A DNA stretch of 64,000 nucleotides from Flavisolibacter ginsengisoli DSM 18119 (GTDB lineage Bacteria; Bacteroidota; Bacteroidia; Chitinophagales; Chitinophagaceae). Location of the stretch: positions 124,001 through 188,000 of the forward strand of contig NZ_FQUU01000004.1 in the NCBI RefSeq assembly GCF_900129295.1, written 5' to 3'. The notes beneath the pieces were generated by a model. That model saw nothing but the letters and a program-made list of their open reading frames with translations. It was not told the DNA's origin and did not search any database. Below, one piece after another: positions 46,231 to 56,155 of this stretch. Position 1 is the first letter of the stretch; each line of letters begins with the position of its first letter. Both the position numbers and the translations under genes were made by a program.

Positions 46231-47118
46231 ATGAATAGAGTATCCGTAATAGGTGCCGGAACAATGGGAAATGGTATAGCTCACGTATTTGCCCAGAATG
46301 GTTTTTCTGTGAACCTGGTTGATGTTTCAAAAGATCAACTCAATACTGCCGTTGCCACCATTACAAAAAACCTGGATCGCCAGGTAGCAAAAGGAACAAT
46401 TACACAGGGCGCTAAAGAAGATACCTTGAAAAATATAACTACGCATACTTCACTGGAAGAAGGTGTAAAATTTGCAGAACTGGTGGTAGAAGCTGCTACA
46501 GAGAATATTGAATTAAAACTGAACATTTTTAAAAACCTGGATACACATGCTCCGGCAGGCTGCATACTAGCTTCCAACACTTCTTCTATCTCCATTACTA
46601 AGATAGCTTCAGTGACCTCGCGTCCAGGGCAGGTAATTGGCATGCACTTCATGAATCCTGTTCCGGTAATGAAGCTTGTAGAGATCATCAACGGCTATGC
46701 AACCACAAAAGAAGTAACTGATGCAATTGTTAACCTAAGTAAACAATTAAATAAAGTACCCTGTATTGTCAATGATTATCCAGGGTTTATTGCCAACCGG
46801 ATACTGATGCCTATGATCAATGAGGCTATTTACAGCCTGTATGAAGGAGTGGCAAGCGTTGAAGCTATAGACACCGTGATGAAGTTGGGTATGGCACATC
46901 CAATGGGGCCATTGCAACTGGCTGACTTCATTGGCCTGGATGTATGCCTAAGTATTTTAACTGTCCTACATGATGGATTTGGCAATCCCAAATATGCGCC
47001 TTGTCCTTTGCTTGTTAACATGGTCACTGCCAAAAAGCTTGGTATAAAAACAGGAGAAGGTTTTTATCAATACCAATCAAATAGTAAAGAACTGGTGGTA
47101 AGCCCCAGGTTTAAGTAA
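46231..47118 (+). CDS. 3-hydroxybutyryl-CoA dehydrogenase
   Basis: The ATG at 46231 opens directly on the NAD motif (VSVIGAGTMGNGIAHVFA); an upstream ATG at 46198 adds 11 residues. The 295-residue protein has the 3HCDH N-domain with SNTSSISITKIASVTSRP and GMHFMNPVPVMKLVEII (catalytic His), and the C-domain with NDYPGFIANRILMPMINEAI and GMAHPMGPLQLADFIGLD. It interconverts acetoacetyl-CoA and 3-hydroxybutyryl-CoA. It stands alone, ended by a strong hairpin. Confidence 0.93.
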   Translation: MNRVSVIGAGTMGNGIAHVFAQNGFSVNLVDVSKDQLNTAVATITKNLDRQVAKGTITQGAKEDTLKNITTHTSLEEGVKFAELVVEAATENIELKLNIFKNLDTHAPAGCILASNTSSISITKIASVTSRPGQVIGMHFMNPVPVMKLVEIINGYATTKEVTDAIVNLSKQLNKVPCIVNDYPGFIANRILMPMINEAIYSLYEGVASVEAIDTVMKLGMAHPMGPLQLADFIGLDVCLSILTVLHDGFGNPKYAPCPLLVNMVTAKKLGIKTGEGFYQYQSNSKELVVSPRFK

Positions 47119-47119
47119 T

Positions 47120-47160
47120 AATAAAAGAGGCTGTCCATGTAGACAGCCTCTTTTATTAAT
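47120..47160. terminator. Bidirectional terminator between hbd-like gene and ompA-like gene
   Basis: AATAAAAGAGGCTGTC (47120-47135) pairs perfectly with GACAGCCTCTTTTATT (47142-47157); T-runs on both sides. Confidence 0.85.
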
Positions 47161-47174
47161 GTACAAAGTATAAT

Positions 47175-48512
47175 TTACTGGTAACCCAATTTCAATTCCA
47201 CCCTCCTGTTCTTCGACCGGCCGGCAGCAGTTTTATTATCTGCTATAGGGCGATTCATACCATACCCAACAGAGTTGAGCCTGGCTTCATCTATACCTTT
47301 GGAGACTAAATATTCTTTTACGCTTGCAGCCCTCTTTTCACTAAGGTTTTGATTATAATCAGCGTTACCAACATTATCTGTATGGCCTTCAATAGAAAGC
47401 TTTAGATTATTATCATCGCTTAATATTTTAACTATATCATCCAGGGCCTTGTTTGATTTAGAAGAGAGCTTTGCACTGCCTGTTATAAAGAATATATTCT
47501 TAGCAGCATAATTTACTTTAGCAATAACTTCCTGTTTTACTTCCGGGCAGCCATTGTTTTCTTTCAAGCCTGGTACTGTAGGACATTTATCTTCTTCATC
47601 ATTTACACCATCATTATCAGTATCAGGAACAGGACAACCATTATAACGTGCAACGCCCGGCACTGAAGGGCATTTATCCTCTTCATCATTGATGCCATCA
47701 TTATCAGTATCAGGAACAGGGCAGCCTTTGTACTTTGCAAGTCCGGCCACTGTAGGACAAGCGTCTTCTTCATCATTTACGCCATCATTATCAGTGTCAG
47801 GAACAGGGCAACCGTTATATTTAAGGGTTCCGGCAACTGTTGGGCATTTGTCTGAATTATCAGGAATGCCATCCCCATCTGTATCAATTGGAGGAGGGGG
47901 AACAGTAGCTTTTACCTCTGGCTCTTTTTTATTAGCAATAACACCTGAAATACCAATGCTGTTGACAAAATGGTAGTTATTGGTTTCAGTTGTAACAGGC
48001 ACCCGATATTGGGAAGAGATGAATAAAGAGGCTTCATCAAAGAAGTTTATTTTAAAACCCAGGCCCAACGGTATAAATGCACCATAATAACTTTTATACT
48101 TGCTGGCCCCAACGCCGGCAATTAAATAAGGAGTCAGGATGTACTTTTCCGGAAGCAGCTTAAAATTAAAAGAGGCATCACCTTCGAACAAAGCCGCGCT
48201 ATTTGTAGTAGTGTTTTTGGCAGGAAGAGATATAGTAGGGAAAGAAATGCCTATAGTGCCTGCAAAATCTATATATTTTCTTAACCCGTTAAAGTAGGTA
48301 ACAGCAATACCAGGAGACATTTCACTGAATTTAGCCCATTCATTATGGGTAAATACACTGGAAAGACTTCCCTGGCGTATACGTTGTGGAGTTACAAAAT
48401 CATTAAAAAAGAAACTGACGCCTATGGCTTTAGGCCTGATATTATTTTCCTGGGCAGATACGGACTGAAAAAGAGAACCAATTATAAGCAACGAAGCCGC
48501 GACTTTCTTCAT
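47175..48512 (-). CDS. OmpA-family protein with thrombospondin type 3 repeats
   Basis: A 445-residue protein with a signal peptide (about 1-20), an N-terminal beta-barrel-like region to about residue 200, and four TSP3 calcium repeats, for example DTDGDGIPDNSDKCP and DTDNDGVNDEEDACP, each followed by a short GCPVPD segment. The C-terminal OmpA peptidoglycan-binding domain contains LSIEGHTDNVGNADYNQNLS and ends RSKNRRVELKLGYQ. It links the outer membrane to the cell wall. The DNA repeats at about 47580-47870 are these coding units, not CRISPR. Confidence 0.92.
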   Translation of the reverse strand: MKKVAASLLIIGSLFQSVSAQENNIRPKAIGVSFFFNDFVTPQRIRQGSLSSVFTHNEWAKFSEMSPGIAVTYFNGLRKYIDFAGTIGISFPTISLPAKNTTTNSAALFEGDASFNFKLLPEKYILTPYLIAGVGASKYKSYYGAFIPLGLGFKINFFDEASLFISSQYRVPVTTETNNYHFVNSIGISGVIANKKEPEVKATVPPPPIDTDGDGIPDNSDKCPTVAGTLKYNGCPVPDTDNDGVNDEEDACPTVAGLAKYKGCPVPDTDNDGINDEEDKCPSVPGVARYNGCPVPDTDNDGVNDEEDKCPTVPGLKENNGCPEVKQEVIAKVNYAAKNIFFITGSAKLSSKSNKALDDIVKILSDDNNLKLSIEGHTDNVGNADYNQNLSEKRAASVKEYLVSKGIDEARLNSVGYGMNRPIADNKTAAGRSKNRRVELKLGYQ

Positions 48513-48535
48513 AAAGTAGTTTGGTTTATCCGGAA

Positions 48536-48543
48536 CAAAAATA
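48536..48543 (-). promoter_or_regulatory. Putative -7 box for the ompA-like gene
   Basis: TATTTTTG on the minus strand fits TAnnTTTG, 23 bases before the ATG at 48512. The -33 element is not clear. Confidence 0.4.
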
Positions 48544-48596
48544 AAAGCATTGCAATAAAAATAGGAAAATATTTAACCTTAAACTAAAGGAAGGTC

Positions 48597-48992
48597 TCAA
48601 CCGGGATCTTTTTCCAGCACTTCCACTTTTACCTGGGTTAATCCCCTGCCTGTATAAGCCAAAATTTTAGCTGCTGATTTGCTAAGATCTACTATCCGTT
48701 TCATCCTGGGGTGAAGTCTATCGTTGGTCTTTACAATAACTGATTTGTTATTTTTCAGGTTAGTCACCCTTATCCATGTACCTAAAGGGAGGATGTTACA
48801 GGCAGCTGTTAATTTATTATGATCGTATATCTCGCCATTTGCTGTTGGGCGTCCATTGAATTTATCGGCATAATAACTGGCAATGCCATAATACACTTTG
48901 GGCTTTGGACCGGGGGAGTTAGATTGCCAGGCTTCTGAATTCAGACCAAAGGAAAAATGAAAGATGTAATAAAACAGTATAACATATCTCAT
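48597..48992 (-). CDS. RlpA-like septal ring lytic transglycosylase (double-psi barrel)
   Basis: A 131-residue protein with a short signal segment and one RlpA-like double-psi beta-barrel: YYGIASYYADKFNGRPTANG, LTAACNILPLGTWIRVTN and VKTNDRLHPRMKRIVDLSKS. RlpA enzymes cut glycan strands that lack stem peptides. The SPOR domain of longer RlpA proteins is absent. It starts five bases after the L,D-transpeptidase stop, so the two wall enzymes are likely co-transcribed. Confidence 0.88.
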   Translation of the reverse strand: MRYVILFYYIFHFSFGLNSEAWQSNSPGPKPKVYYGIASYYADKFNGRPTANGEIYDHNKLTAACNILPLGTWIRVTNLKNNKSVIVKTNDRLHPRMKRIVDLSKSAAKILAYTGRGLTQVKVEVLEKDPG

Positions 48993-48997
48993 AGGAA

Positions 48998-50686
48998 TTA
49001 TTTATTTGAAAAAATCTTTTCTCTTATTCTCCTATCATCGCCATATACATCTTCGTAAAATACAACATCATCTTTCACAACATCACAGGTAAAATACCTG
49101 ATATACAAAGGAATTTTTTTGCGTACAGGTATCAAATGCTTTTCTTTCAAGGCAAGCCAATTATTTACAGAATCAACGGGAACAAATTTTGTACTGTTTA
49201 AACTGTCGTTGCGTAATATAAAATTGGTAAGTTCCTGCCATGCCTGCACACGCACACATCCATGACTTAAAGCCCGCTTTGATTTTCCAAACAGATACCG
49301 TTGGTTGGTATCATGTAAATACACAGAATATTTATTCGGGAAATTAAACTTCATTACACCCAATGCATTTTCATCTCCACTCCCCTGCACAACGCTATAG
49401 GGAATGCCTTCTTTAAACTTTGCCCAGGTAACCTTGTAAGGGTCTATTTCGTTGCCATCTTCATCAAATAATGAATATCCTTTTCGTATGGTGTAGCCTG
49501 GATCTTTTTTCAAGCCGGGCAAAATATCTTTTTTGATGATGCTTTCAGGAATGTGCCACTTTGGATAAGTTATCAAATCGGTAATTGCGCTGGTGATCAG
49601 CGGCGTTTTGGTTTCAGGTTTACCAACCACCACCTTTGATTTCAATACCACCGTGTCACTGTCTATTACCTGCAGGTAATACGAAGGAATATTCACCCAT
49701 ATATATTGCTGGGGCAAAGGTTGCAGCATTTTATATTTATCAAGAGTGATGGCTATCCTGATAAACCTCTCCTTATCAGTATCATTAAGTTTTTCTACCA
49801 ATAAACCAGATACCTTCCCATCAACTTTTAAGCCTTTTTTCTTTTGATATTTTTTAATGGCCCTTGCTATGGATGCAGAATCAGGAGCCGGGTTGTCTAA
49901 TAATGAGGAGTCGTCCTCACTTAACCTTTTATAGACAAGTTCAGGAAACAACAAACTGTCCTTAGGTTTGATAATAGTGTAATTTTTAAAATGAGCTTTA
50001 GTAAGAAATCTTCTTAATCCCTTTTTTAATTTATTGTACTCCGGACTAGCAGGTTCAAGTTGAGCAGTAAAAGAGTCTATATTGTTGCGGCTAAATTCTT
50101 TTAATTGAGATGAAAAAAACTGGGGTGTCAGTAAGGAATCAGTAGCCAAAAGGCTGTCTGGCAGTAACCTTCCTTTTGAAAGATCTTTTACTATTTGTAC
50201 AAAAGCAGAAGTAAGCAACAGGTCACTATAGGCCCATTTAGCGGCATCCAGTTTTACCTGGGCCGAAGTATCATGCTTTAACTGGTTTTTTAAAGAGCTA
50301 AGCTTTGTGTAGTAATAATCACTGGAAAATAATCCATAGTTCTGCGCACTATCCATTAACCGGAATAAAGAATCGCCATTATTCAGGAAGCTACCTTTCC
50401 GGGACCATATAGGTTGGAATGAGAATTCATTATAAATGTGTTGAAGTATGGAAGCATTTTTAAGTTGAAAAGAATCTTCAATCTGTTTTCCATTGTGAAG
50501 AACATCCTTTAAGGTGCCTTCAATAATATCCTCTGCACTCAGGTTGATATCTTCTGGTTTTGCAACTATCTTTTTTTCTTTTATTGTAACATGATGATCG
50601 TTGCACGCGCTGATAAAACAAATGGTGAGTAGTAGAAATATGCCAATAATGCCAGTAAAGGAAAGGTCACATTTGGGTTTGATCAT
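48998..50686 (-). CDS. YcbB-type murein L,D-transpeptidase
   Basis: A 562-residue protein with a lipoprotein-like signal (LLTICFISACND). It has a scaffold domain, a peptidoglycan-binding helix block (ARAIKKYQKKKGLKVDGKVS) and a YkuD catalytic domain with YLHDTNQRYLFGKSKRALSHG and the active-site Cys in SHGCVRV. These enzymes form 3-3 crosslinks in peptidoglycan in the periplasm. Domain order and size match YcbB/LdtD. The RlpA-like gene follows directly. Confidence 0.92.
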   Translation of the reverse strand: MIKPKCDLSFTGIIGIFLLLTICFISACNDHHVTIKEKKIVAKPEDINLSAEDIIEGTLKDVLHNGKQIEDSFQLKNASILQHIYNEFSFQPIWSRKGSFLNNGDSLFRLMDSAQNYGLFSSDYYYTKLSSLKNQLKHDTSAQVKLDAAKWAYSDLLLTSAFVQIVKDLSKGRLLPDSLLATDSLLTPQFFSSQLKEFSRNNIDSFTAQLEPASPEYNKLKKGLRRFLTKAHFKNYTIIKPKDSLLFPELVYKRLSEDDSSLLDNPAPDSASIARAIKKYQKKKGLKVDGKVSGLLVEKLNDTDKERFIRIAITLDKYKMLQPLPQQYIWVNIPSYYLQVIDSDTVVLKSKVVVGKPETKTPLITSAITDLITYPKWHIPESIIKKDILPGLKKDPGYTIRKGYSLFDEDGNEIDPYKVTWAKFKEGIPYSVVQGSGDENALGVMKFNFPNKYSVYLHDTNQRYLFGKSKRALSHGCVRVQAWQELTNFILRNDSLNSTKFVPVDSVNNWLALKEKHLIPVRKKIPLYIRYFTCDVVKDDVVFYEDVYGDDRRIREKIFSNK

Positions 50687-50886
50687 AGGTTAAATAGCTT
50701 AACGATCATACAATATAAATATTTTGCTCTATCGGGGATTGAGCATTTATTTATAATTCTATTATAATTAATTCTAATAATTCCGGAGAAAAATAAAACT
50801 AAATATTGAGAAAGTATAATTGTTGCACCTTTTCTAAGATTTCTTTAATCTAATTGGAAGAATTACAAGGTGTTTTTTTCTTTTTG

Positions 50887-51885
50887 TTAAGAATTATAAA
50901 TCCGTGGGAGCTTTTGCGCCAGCTGCATCAGGTCAGCTATAACCATAGCTGTTATGGCTTCCAGTACAGGGGGCACACGTAAAGCTATACACAGGTCATG
51001 ACGTCCTTTTACCGAAAACTTTTCTACGGTTTGTGTATCCCAATTCCAGGATTCCTGCTCCTTAGGGGTTGACGATGTAGGCTTAACAACTACCCTGAAA
51101 ATAATATCATTACCATTGCTTATGCCTCCTACAACACCACCTGCATGATTTGTAACTGTGTGGCCAGATGCAGTGTCTATTGCATCGTTGTGGTCACTGC
51201 CAAACATTGTAGCTGCTTTAAAACCCGCACCAAATTCGATTCCTTTGATAGCAGGAATGGAGAATGCCGCATGGCTGATCAGGGATTCTACCGAGTTAAA
51301 GAAAGGCTCACCTAAACCAGACGGAACACCAGTCACATGGCATTCAACTATGCCACCTACCGAGTCTTTAGCGTCAATAGCCTTTTGTAATCCATTTTCA
51401 ACATCTTTTTCTCCCCCTACTTCGGTTATGTAGGCTGTAATAGTAATACCTGGTAATAACTTTTTTGCTACTACACCTGCCGCAACAAGGCATACAGTTA
51501 ATCTTCCACTAAAATGGCCCCCACCTCTGAAATCTTCAAAGCCACCATATTTTTCATGAGCTACAAAGTCAGCATGTCCGGGGCGTGGAATTGCCCTTTG
51601 CTTTTCATAATCCCCTGACCGTGTATTTTTGTTTTCGAATAAGATAGTTAATGGCGCACCAGTCGTTTTATTATTAAATACTCCTGTAATAAAAATGGGT
51701 TTATCATCTTCTTTCCTGGGAGTTGTTCCTTTTTGCAATCCTCCTTTCCTTCTTTCAATATCAATTACAAAATCATCTTCATTAATGGGTAAGCCTGCAG
51801 GAACTCCATCAAAGGTAATACCTACTGAGGGACCGTGAGATTCACCGAAAATTGTTGACCTGAATGATTGTCCAAAGGAATTCAT
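50887..51885 (-). CDS. aroC: Chorismate synthase
   Basis: A 332-residue protein with the FMN-dependent chorismate synthase signatures: SFGQSFRSTIFGESHGPSVG at the start, RPGHADFVAHEKYG, and the last block KGRHDLCIALRVPPVLEAIT. It makes chorismate from EPSP, the last shared aromatic step. It is somewhat shorter than many relatives (about 350-360), ending LPRIYNS. Last gene of the attenuator-led aromatic operon; it starts 19 bases after aroA. Confidence 0.95.
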   Translation of the reverse strand: MNSFGQSFRSTIFGESHGPSVGITFDGVPAGLPINEDDFVIDIERRKGGLQKGTTPRKEDDKPIFITGVFNNKTTGAPLTILFENKNTRSGDYEKQRAIPRPGHADFVAHEKYGGFEDFRGGGHFSGRLTVCLVAAGVVAKKLLPGITITAYITEVGGEKDVENGLQKAIDAKDSVGGIVECHVTGVPSGLGEPFFNSVESLISHAAFSIPAIKGIEFGAGFKAATMFGSDHNDAIDTASGHTVTNHAGGVVGGISNGNDIIFRVVVKPTSSTPKEQESWNWDTQTVEKFSVKGRHDLCIALRVPPVLEAITAMVIADLMQLAQKLPRIYNS

Positions 51886-51904
51886 GCAATGAATTTAAAG
51901 ATGT

Positions 51905-53176
51905 TTATTTTAAAGATGCCTGTAATGAACTAAGGTGGTTGTAGAATTGAGGGTAAGATTTATTCACAGCTTCTGCCACATCAATTGTAATCTCCCCTTC
52001 TGCACCTAATGCTGCAACTGCACAGGCCATGGCGATCCTGTGATCATGGTGCGAATGAGTTGCCGCCGCATTAACTCCGGTTCCACCTTTGATCAGCATG
52101 AGATCTTCCTGTAGTGTGATCTCAATGCCTAGTTTGCCAAACTCCTCCTGTAAGGTTAAAGCGCGGTTACTTTCTTTGTGCGTCAAACGATGAACACCTG
52201 CAATCACAGAAGTGCCTTGGCAATAGGCTGCTAAACTTACTAATGGTGGGAACAGATCGGGGCAATCTGTTGCATCAAAATGAAAAGGTTTTAAATGGCT
52301 TTGATGAATCTCTATTTGGGAGTCCCTGATACTCATAATTACCCCGGTTTGCTGTAAAGCCTGTAGAATAGCTTTATCAGCCTGCGTGGAGAACATTTCT
52401 AAACCTTTTACAACAACATCGCCGGCAATGGCCCCTGCTACAAGTAAAAACGCGGCTCCGCTCCAATCACCCTCTACATTATAGTTAATGTCATTATTAG
52501 GATATGCTGAAATGGATTGCCTGGGAAAATAGAATTCTTCATACTGATGATTCAAGGGAACGTGCAACCCAAAGTCAGCCATCACTTTTAAAGTCAGGTC
52601 GATATAAGGTTTACTATTTAAATTTTTAACTGTAATGGTTATATCCCGGGCGTTTGCAGCTGCAAACGCCATTAATAGTCCTGTAAGAAATTGGGAGGAT
52701 AATGATCCATCAACAGTAATGTTAGCAGGAACAAGGGGGCCTTTTATTGTCAAAGGCAACAAACCATTATTTGTCTTTACATCTACCTGTAGCTTTGGCA
52801 AAACCTCGTTAAAGAATGACACTGGCCTTTTCAATAAACTGCCTGTTCCGGTAATAGAAATAGCTGTATCACTTATTGCGGCGATGGAGGTAAACATCCG
52901 AACCGACAACCCACTTTCACCACAATTGATACTTTCAGACACAGGTTTTACACCCTTACTTTCTATTATAATTGTTTCCCCAGATCTTTCTACAGTGGCT
53001 CCCAACTGTTTAATAATATCAAGTGCTGCATGATCATCTGCGGATACACCAGGATTGTGTAACACGGTCCTTCCTGTTTTGATCAGTGCAGCAGCACAAG
53101 CTCGTTGCATAGCACTCTTTGAGGCAGGTGCAGTGACTATTCCCTTTATCCTTCCCGGTTGTATAGTTATTCTCAT
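51905..53176 (-). CDS. aroA: 3-phosphoshikimate 1-carboxyvinyltransferase (EPSP synthase)
   Basis: A 423-residue protein with the two-domain EPSP synthase fold: N-terminal GIVTAPASKSAMQRACAAAL, NCGESGLSVRMFTSIAAI, VDGSLSSQFLTGLLMAFA and the late HDHRIAMACAVAALGAEG. It joins phosphoenolpyruvate to shikimate-3-phosphate. Its ATG overlaps the aroB stop by one base (TAATG), a mark of coupled translation. Confidence 0.95.
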   Translation of the reverse strand: MRITIQPGRIKGIVTAPASKSAMQRACAAALIKTGRTVLHNPGVSADDHAALDIIKQLGATVERSGETIIIESKGVKPVSESINCGESGLSVRMFTSIAAISDTAISITGTGSLLKRPVSFFNEVLPKLQVDVKTNNGLLPLTIKGPLVPANITVDGSLSSQFLTGLLMAFAAANARDITITVKNLNSKPYIDLTLKVMADFGLHVPLNHQYEEFYFPRQSISAYPNNDINYNVEGDWSGAAFLLVAGAIAGDVVVKGLEMFSTQADKAILQALQQTGVIMSIRDSQIEIHQSHLKPFHFDATDCPDLFPPLVSLAAYCQGTSVIAGVHRLTHKESNRALTLQEEFGKLGIEITLQEDLMLIKGGTGVNAAATHSHHDHRIAMACAVAALGAEGEITIDVAEAVNKSYPQFYNHLSSLQASLK

Positions 53177-54186
53177 TATAAAGTACTATATAATTGATCT
53201 ATTGCTATTTTCTCTATTACAGCCTTTCCTATCTTTTCCAATAAGATAAAGTTTATAGCATCTTTTTCCTTTTTCTTGTCCATTTTCAAAACGTTAATTA
53301 CTTTATCCTTATCATACAGGGCATATGTAGGCAGGCCATATTGTTCTAAGACCTTAGGGACTTTTTCAGCGTTTTTAAATCCAATTAACATACGGGATAG
53401 TTCTGATGCATAGGTCATTCCAATGGAGATGGACTGGCCATGAGAAAGTTCATATTGATTCTCCAGGGCGTGGCCAAGTGTATGGCCAAAGTTCAACAGC
53501 TTACGATCGCCCTTTTCAAATTCATCCTGCATTACCACCTTTGTTTTGATAAGAACATTCCTTCGAATAAGGCTGGAGGCTTCTCTTTTATTTTTTATAT
53601 AAAAGTTTAGATCATGTGATTCCAACTGCCTGAACATTGGTGCATCCTTTATACAGGCGTGTTTGATGATCTCTGCAAAACCATTTTGCCATTCAGCTTC
53701 CGGAAGTGTATTTAAAAACTGCAAATCCTGGAGAATGAATGCCGGCTGTTTTATTGCACCCACCAAATTCTTATAGACTCCAACATCAATTCCATTTTTC
53801 CCCCCTATGGAGGCATCAACAAGTGACAATAATGTTGTGGGAATGAATCCAAATGAAATACCTCTCATATAAATTGAGGCAATATAACCGGCGAGGTCTG
53901 TAATCACTCCTCCACCAATACCAATGAGTGTGGTCTGGCGATCTGCGCCCATCTCTATCAATTGTTCAATAACAGAATCTACCGTACCCTGTATCTTATA
54001 TTCCTCTCCGGGTTTTAAAACGATGGTATTCCAATTTTTAAACTTTTTGGTATGGGCAGCAAAAACATTTTCGTCGGTAAGAATGATGGCATTCTTTGCA
54101 TCAACCACTTCTTTCAAATGACTTATGCCCGACTCAAAAAAATAATTAACGGATGTACTGGTAAAGCGAAATGTTTTCTTATCCAT
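53176..54186 (-). CDS. aroB: 3-dehydroquinate synthase
   Basis: A 336-residue protein with NAD-binding GIGGGVITDLAGYIASIYMR, metal/substrate block TLLSLVDASIGGKNGIDVG and metal-ligand NFGHTLGHALENQYELSHGQ. It converts DAHP to 3-dehydroquinate. It overlaps its neighbours on both sides by one base (TAATG), upstream with the DAHP synthase gene and downstream with aroA. Confidence 0.95.
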   Translation of the reverse strand: MDKKTFRFTSTSVNYFFESGISHLKEVVDAKNAIILTDENVFAAHTKKFKNWNTIVLKPGEEYKIQGTVDSVIEQLIEMGADRQTTLIGIGGGVITDLAGYIASIYMRGISFGFIPTTLLSLVDASIGGKNGIDVGVYKNLVGAIKQPAFILQDLQFLNTLPEAEWQNGFAEIIKHACIKDAPMFRQLESHDLNFYIKNKREASSLIRRNVLIKTKVVMQDEFEKGDRKLLNFGHTLGHALENQYELSHGQSISIGMTYASELSRMLIGFKNAEKVPKVLEQYGLPTYALYDKDKVINVLKMDKKKEKDAINFILLEKIGKAVIEKIAIDQLYSTL

Positions 54187-55274
54187 TAATCATTAAAGAT
54201 TTTAGTTTGATGAGTAATGCTCTCGAGGTGAACAGCATCGAAATATTTAGTGATAAACTCTTTACTTAACCCTAATTTTTCGCCCTTGGTGCATGCCCGC
54301 TCCAGTATCTCATTCCATCTTTTTGTTTGAAGGATGGTTATGTTGTTCTCCTTTTTGTAGGTGGCAATCTTCTCTGCGATCTTCATTCGCTGGCTTAAAA
54401 TAAACATCAGTTCATCATCCAGGTGATTGATCTGTTGTCTTAACTTTTCGAGGGCAGCATGATACTCTTCTGAGGCCACATCTTCCTTTCTCCAAATGAT
54501 CTCTTCCAGCATGGCTGCCAATTGCTCGGGTGTAATTTGCTGTTTGGCATCGCTCCATGCATTGTCAGGATCAATATGGGTTTCAATCATTAAACCATCA
54601 TAGTCAAGATCAATGGCTTTTTGTGCAACTTCTAGCAATATATCGCGCCGACCGCAAATATGAGATGGATCATTAATGATAGGCAATTCCGGGTTCCGTC
54701 TTTTCATTTCAATGGCGAGGTGCCACATGGGGGCATTCCGGTATTCCGTATTGCCATAAGAAGAAAATCCACGATGGATCAACCCGATGTCTTTAATACC
54801 AGATTTAGCCACTCTTTCAACAGCTCCAGTCCATAATTCAAGATCTGGATTAATAGGATTTTTAATTAAGACCGGAACATTCACACCGCGAAGCGCATCA
54901 GCCACTTCCTGTACACTAAAAGGATTTACGGTTGTCCTGGCTCCTATCCACAATACATCAACATCAAAGTGAAGCGCATCTTCAACCTGTTTAGCAGTGG
55001 CAACTTCAATGGCAGTAGGTATGCCTGTGATTTCTTTTGCTTTTTGCAACCAGGGTAGCCCTTTTGTACCAATTCCTTCAAAACTTCCGGGCCTGGTTCG
55101 GGGTTTCCAGATACCTGCCCTTAAAATATCAACCTTACCTGTTTTGGCAAGTCTTGAGGCGGTTTCAATCACCTGCTCTTCTGTTTCAGCGCTGCAGGGA
55201 CCTGAGATGATCAATGGACGTTTATTCCATTTTTCCTTTACCAAATCGGCATTGACTTTTTGTTGTGTTTGCAT
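54186..55274 (-). CDS. Bifunctional DAHP synthase / chorismate mutase (type II)
   Basis: A 362-residue fusion. Residues about 15-255 are a DAHP synthase of the AroA-beta/KDO8P-like type: PLIISGPCSAETEEQVIETA, ILRAGIWKPRTRPGSFEGIG and INDPSHICGRRDILLEVAQK. Residues about 275-360 form an AroQ chorismate mutase (ALEKLRQQINHLDDELMFIL, then QTKRWNEILERACTKGEKLG). It carries the first pathway reaction and the branch to prephenate. In such fusions the mutase part often also mediates feedback by prephenate or chorismate. Central gene of the operon. Confidence 0.93.
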   Translation of the reverse strand: MQTQQKVNADLVKEKWNKRPLIISGPCSAETEEQVIETASRLAKTGKVDILRAGIWKPRTRPGSFEGIGTKGLPWLQKAKEITGIPTAIEVATAKQVEDALHFDVDVLWIGARTTVNPFSVQEVADALRGVNVPVLIKNPINPDLELWTGAVERVAKSGIKDIGLIHRGFSSYGNTEYRNAPMWHLAIEMKRRNPELPIINDPSHICGRRDILLEVAQKAIDLDYDGLMIETHIDPDNAWSDAKQQITPEQLAAMLEEIIWRKEDVASEEYHAALEKLRQQINHLDDELMFILSQRMKIAEKIATYKKENNITILQTKRWNEILERACTKGEKLGLSKEFITKYFDAVHLESITHQTKIFND

Positions 55275-55315
55275 ACTATTGTAATTTTTTAATGATTGGA
55301 CTTATCAGGCCCCTG

Positions 55316-56155
55316 TTATTTTAGTATTCTTTTGATCTTATTGGCATTCTCTATCAACTCCTGCAAATAATCATAATTCTCCTTTTCCAGGCATGCTTTA
55401 AACTTTCTTAACTGGCTTAAATGTTCATTTAATACATCAAGGACATTTTCCCGGTTTTGCATCAAAATCGGAACCCACATGGCCGCATTACTTTTTGCCA
55501 AACGGACGGTACTTTCAAAACCGGCACTTGCCAATTCAAATATGGCATCCTCTTCCCTCTCTTTTTCCAGGACTGTATTAGCCAGGGCAAAGGAAGTGAT
55601 GTGGGATATATGACTGATGTAGGCAACATGAACATCATGTTCTGCAGCAGTCATATAAACCAGGTGCATGCCCAATCTTCGGTACAGTTCTTCTACTATT
55701 GCCACCGCATCCTTATCAGATCTTTCCTGGTCACAGATGACGGTAGCTTTGCCAATGAAGGCGCCCTGTACGGCAGCTCCGGGTCCGCTGTATTCTGTAC
55801 CCCACATGGGGTGCGTGGCAACAAACCGGCTACGTTTTGGATGACTGGATACGGCAGCCAATATTCCATTTTTTATAGAACCAACGTCCATGATCACCTG
55901 CTGATCTACCTTATTTAAAATGGAAGGCAATAATTCTTCAACCGCATTTACAGGTATAGCAAGAATTACCAGGTCAGACTGACTTACTGCTTCTTCCCAC
56001 CCGGTGATCTCGTCCACTAGTCCCAGTGACAAAGCCTGGGCTGCATGTTCTTTATTAGATTCAACACCTATGATTTTGTCTGCCATTCCATTTTCCTTCA
56101 ATGCAATGGCAAAAGAGCCACCTATAAGTCCGGTACCAATTATCGAAACAATCAT
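55316..56155 (-). CDS. tyrA: Prephenate dehydrogenase
   Basis: The ATG at 56155 (MIVSIIGTGLIGGSFAIAL) is right: it starts on the NAD motif and overlaps the aminotransferase stop by four bases (ATGA). A start at 56221 would lie inside that gene. The 279-residue protein has FVATHPMWGTEYSGPGAAVQ and HDVHVAYISHISHITSFALA of the TyrA catalytic part. It oxidises prephenate to 4-hydroxyphenylpyruvate. No ACT or fused mutase domain is present; mutase activity comes from the neighbouring fusion. Confidence 0.93.
   Translation of the reverse strand: MIVSIIGTGLIGGSFAIALKENGMADKIIGVESNKEHAAQALSLGLVDEITGWEEAVSQSDLVILAIPVNAVEELLPSILNKVDQQVIMDVGSIKNGILAAVSSHPKRSRFVATHPMWGTEYSGPGAAVQGAFIGKATVICDQERSDKDAVAIVEELYRRLGMHLVYMTAAEHDVHVAYISHISHITSFALANTVLEKEREEDAIFELASAGFESTVRLAKSNAAMWVPILMQNRENVLDVLNEHLSQLRKFKACLEKENYDYLQELIENANKIKRILK

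Noticed and set aside
47580-47870. Regular DNA repeats resembling a CRISPR array
   Set aside because: They encode the four thrombospondin type 3 repeats of the OmpA-family protein; units are in frame and lack unrelated spacers.
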